From Geobacillus thermocatenulatus (lineage in GTDB: Bacteria > Bacillota > Bacilli > Bacillales > Anoxybacillaceae): a stretch of DNA of 64,000 nucleotides. Below, piece by piece: positions 61,732-64,000 of this stretch (position 1 is the stretch's first letter; every line of letters starts with the position of its first letter). The notes below the pieces were generated by a model that saw only the letters and a list, made by a program, of their open reading frames with translations, had not been told where the DNA came from and ran no database searches. Location: positions 993,164 through 1,057,163 of the forward strand of contig NZ_NEWK01000002.1 of NCBI RefSeq assembly GCF_002217655.1, given 5' to 3'. The position numbers and the translations under genes are program-made.

Positions 61732-64000
61732 TTATATTTTCACGCGCTTCAAACGAAGCGCGTTGGTAACAACCGACACCGAGCTGAACGCCATCGCCGC
61801 CCCCGCGATCCATGGTTCCAATAATCCGAATGCGGCGACCGGAATGCCGATCGTATTATAAAACAACGCCCAGAACAGATTTTGCCGAATGTTTTTCATC
61901 GTTTGGCGGCTCAACTCAATGGCTTTCGGGATATGGCGCAAATCGCCGCCGACCAAGGTCACGTCCGCGGTCTCGATGGCGACATCAGCTCCCGTGCCAA
62001 TCGCCATCCCAATATCCGCTTTCGCAAGAGCTGGAGCGTCATTAATTCCATCACCGACCATCGCGACTCGTTTTCCTTGTTTTTGCAAATCCTCCACGAT
62101 GTTCGCTTTGTCTTCTGGAAGCACTTCCGAGTATACGTGTTCAATGCCGACTTGTTTCGCGATTGCTTCCGCTGTCCGTTTATTGTCTCCCGTTACCATG
62201 TACACGTCGATGCCCATTTGTTTTAATGTCACAATTGCTTGTTTCGACGTTTCCTTGATCGTATCGGCAACAGCGATCATTCCAGCAAGCTGTCCATCGA
62301 TCGCAACGAGCATGACCGTTTTTCCTTCATTTTCAAGCTTTATCATTGTTGACTCATGTTCGGCAATATCGACCGCACGTTCGTTCATTAACTTGCGCGT
62401 GCCGATGAGCACATGCTTTCCGTTCACCGTTGCTTCTACTCCATGCCCGACGAGCGCAGAGAAATGCGTCAACGGCTTCGCGACAATTCCGTTTGTTTTT
62501 CCGTACGCCACAATTGCTTGCGCTAACGGATGTTCGGAAGCGCTCTCGGCGGAAACGGCATAGTCAAGCATGTTTTCTTGGAATTGTAACACATCTGTCA
62601 CTTCTGGTTTTCCTTTTGTCACTGTTCCTGTTTTATCGAGTAAGACCGCGTTGATTTTATGCGTTCCCTCTAGGTACTCACCCCCTTTAAAGAGAATGCC
62701 ATGTTCTGCCCCTTTGCCTGTACCGACCATAATTGATGTTGGCGTGGCCAAACCGAGCGCACACGGACACGCAATGACGAGAACGGCAATTGCGACTTCA
62801 AGCGCTTTTGGTAGATCGTTTGGCGCCACCAAGAGATACCAAATGATAAATGCTAACACGGCAATTCCGACAACGATTGGGACGAAAATGCCAGAGATCG
62901 TGTCCGCCATCCGCTGAATCGGAGCTTTCGAACCTTGCGCCTCTTCGACGATTTTAATGATATTGGCAAGTGCTGTATCTTTCCCTACTTTTTCTGCGCG
63001 AATGGTCAGTACCCCATTTGTATTAATGGTCGCTCCGATCACATAGTCGCCTTCCTTCTTATCAACCGGAATCGATTCACCGGTAATCATCGATTCGTCT
63101 ACGGAGGATGCTCCGGCGATGACCGTACCGTCCACCGGGATTTTTTCTCCTGGCTTGACAAGGATCGTATCGCCGATCACCACTTCCTCGAGCGGAACTT
63201 TTATTTCTTCCCCATTACGGATGACAGTAGCTTCCTTTGCCTGCAGACTCAACAGCTTAGAGATAGCTTCTGTTGTTCGCCCTTTCGCAAGAGCCTCAAA
63301 GTATTTTCCGACAAGCACAAGCGTAATCAAGACGGCACTCGTTTCAAAATATAATCTTGGCATATATTCAGGATTCCCAAGTGTCCGAAAAGCTTCGTAC
63401 AAGCTGTAAACGTACGCGGCCGATGTTCCAAGCGCCACTAGGACGTCCATGTTCGCACTCTTGTTTCGCAACGCCCGGTACGCCCCGACATAGAAAGGAC
63501 CGCCGATGTAGAACTGAACCGGTGTAGCTAAAAGAAGCTGAAACCACGGATTCATCAAGAGCTGCGGCATCGGCAAGCCAATAGCAAACGGCATATGGGC
63601 AAGCATCGTATAAAGCAGCGGCAACGATAAGATGATAGAAATAGCGAGTTGCCGTTGTTTTTGTTTAAGCCGCTCTTCTTTCCGGTCAGCATCGTCTTGT
63701 TCTTCGTTTCGAATTTGCCCCCTGTACCCAAGCTTTTTGATTTTCTCTAAAATGTCTTCGACAGATGTAACACCCTCCTTGTATTCGACCACCGCGCTGT
63801 TTGTCGCTAAGTTGACAGCAGCGCTTGTCACACCTTCCATCCGATTTAACCCTTTTTCAATCCGCGTCGCACAGGCCGCACATGTCATTCCTTCAATATC
63901 AAGCGTCACTTTTTCCGTCGCAACGCCATACCCCAAATTCTCAATTTTCGTTTCGATATCGGCGATCGTTTGTTTTGATGGATCATATTGAATCGTTGCT
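61732..64000 (-). CDS. copA: Copper-exporting P1B-type ATPase CopA (5' partial)
   Basis: The frame is open to the right edge of the window, so the start is outside. The visible ~755 residues include the end of a first metal-binding domain ([16 protein letters not shown]), a second with [15 protein letters not shown], and eight membrane segments with the ion-path motif [24 protein letters not shown] (phosphorylated Asp), SEHPLAQAI and [16 protein letters not shown] are also present. It pumps Cu(I) out of the cell using ATP. Together with copZ and the multicopper oxidase it forms a copper-defence region. A CsoR-type repressor gene, common upstream, would lie beyond the window. Confidence 0.95.
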   Translation of the reverse strand, partial: ATIQYDPSKQTIADIETKIENLGYGVATEKVTLDIEGMTCAACATRIEKGLNRMEGVTSAAVNLATNSAVVEYKEGVTSVEDILEKIKKLGYRGQIRNEEQDDADRKEERLKQKQRQLAISIILSLPLLYTMLAHMPFAIGLPMPQLLMNPWFQLLLATPVQFYIGGPFYVGAYRALRNKSANMDVLVALGTSAAYVYSLYEAFRTLGNPEYMPRLYFETSAVLITLVLVGKYFEALAKGRTTEAISKLLSLQAKEATVIRNGEEIKVPLEEVVIGDTILVKPGEKIPVDGTVIAGASSVDESMITGESIPVDKKEGDYVIGATINTNGVLTIRAEKVGKDTALANIIKIVEEAQGSKAPIQRMADTISGIFVPIVVGIAVLAFIIWYLLVAPNDLPKALEVAIAVLVIACPCALGLATPTSIMVGTGKGAEHGILFKGGEYLEGTHKINAVLLDKTGTVTKGKPEVTDVLQFQENMLDYAVSAESASEHPLAQAIVAYGKTNGIVAKPLTHFSALVGHGVEATVNGKHVLIGTRKLMNERAVDIAEHESTMIKLENEGKTVMLVAIDGQLAGMIAVADTIKETSKQAIVTLKQMGIDVYMVTGDNKRTAEAIAKQVGIEHVYSEVLPEDKANIVEDLQKQGKRVAMVGDGINDAPALAKADIGMAIGTGADVAIETADVTLVGGDLRHIPKAIELSRQTMKNIRQNLFWALFYNTIGIPVAAFGLLEPWIAGAAMAFSSVSVVTNALRLKRVKI

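Overview
The window is about 64 kb of a moderately GC-rich, spore-forming Firmicute chromosome. Protein similarity to Bacillus and gene order (yjaZ-yjbA-trpS-opp-spx-terC-mecA-coiA-pepF-spxH-yjbIJKLM-nadF-yjbO-prpE and fabI-cotO, close to Bacillus subtilis) point to a thermophilic Bacillaceae, most likely Geobacillus. No rRNA, tRNA or CRISPR array was seen. The window cuts into a gene at both ends: a thioredoxin-like gene on the left and copA on the right.

Region 1 (0-4.4 kb): a minus-strand operon for dipicolinate channel proteins (DUF1657, YhcN/YlaJ lipoprotein, SpoVAC, SpoVAD, SpoVAEb, DUF1657, a DUF421+DUF1657 '2Duf' protein, and a 56-aa protein). This gene set matches the spoVA2mob type linked in Bacillus to high spore heat resistance. 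A candidate sigma-G promoter precedes it.

Region 2 (4.5-18 kb): a spore-surface region. Several small uncharacterised genes come first. A spore glycan module follows: two CotS-type kinase-fold proteins, three GT4 glycosyltransferases, a UDP-glucose dehydrogenase and a sugar-nucleotide epimerase. Then come CotO and FabI, the latter behind a sigma-A promoter with a FapR-like operator.

Region 3 (19-44.9 kb): conserved core genes. They include a RodA-type flippase/polymerase, PrpE, a pseudouridine synthase, NAD kinase, the small alarmone synthetase RelP, a lytic transglycosylase, a truncated haemoglobin, and the Spx proteolysis set (SpxH, MecA, Spx). PepF, CoiA, cardiolipin synthase, TerC, the oppABCDF peptide importer, a T-box-controlled trpS, YjbA and YjaZ complete the block.

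Region 4 (44.9-50.9 kb): a decayed, AT-richer accessory scar. It holds a GC palindrome, the end of a Tn554-like transposon (tnpC plus a 5'-truncated tnpB), an insertion sequence (here 'ISa') that itself contains an IS4-type element with an amber-interrupted transposase, a GerE-like regulator cut by ISa, an orphan membrane protein, an IS1380-type remnant and a candidate small RNA.

Region 5 (50.9-64 kb): class I ribonucleotide reductase genes nrdA-nrdB under a cobalamin riboswitch, and asparagine synthase AsnO. Two diverged, oppositely oriented ~130-bp elements bracket a C39-like protease gene, a multicopper oxidase gene and a copZ fragment. A HepT/MntA toxin-antitoxin locus follows, with its toxin gene split by a 528-bp internally deleted ISa copy flanked by an exact 6-bp target duplication. 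The copper genes copZ and copA end the window.
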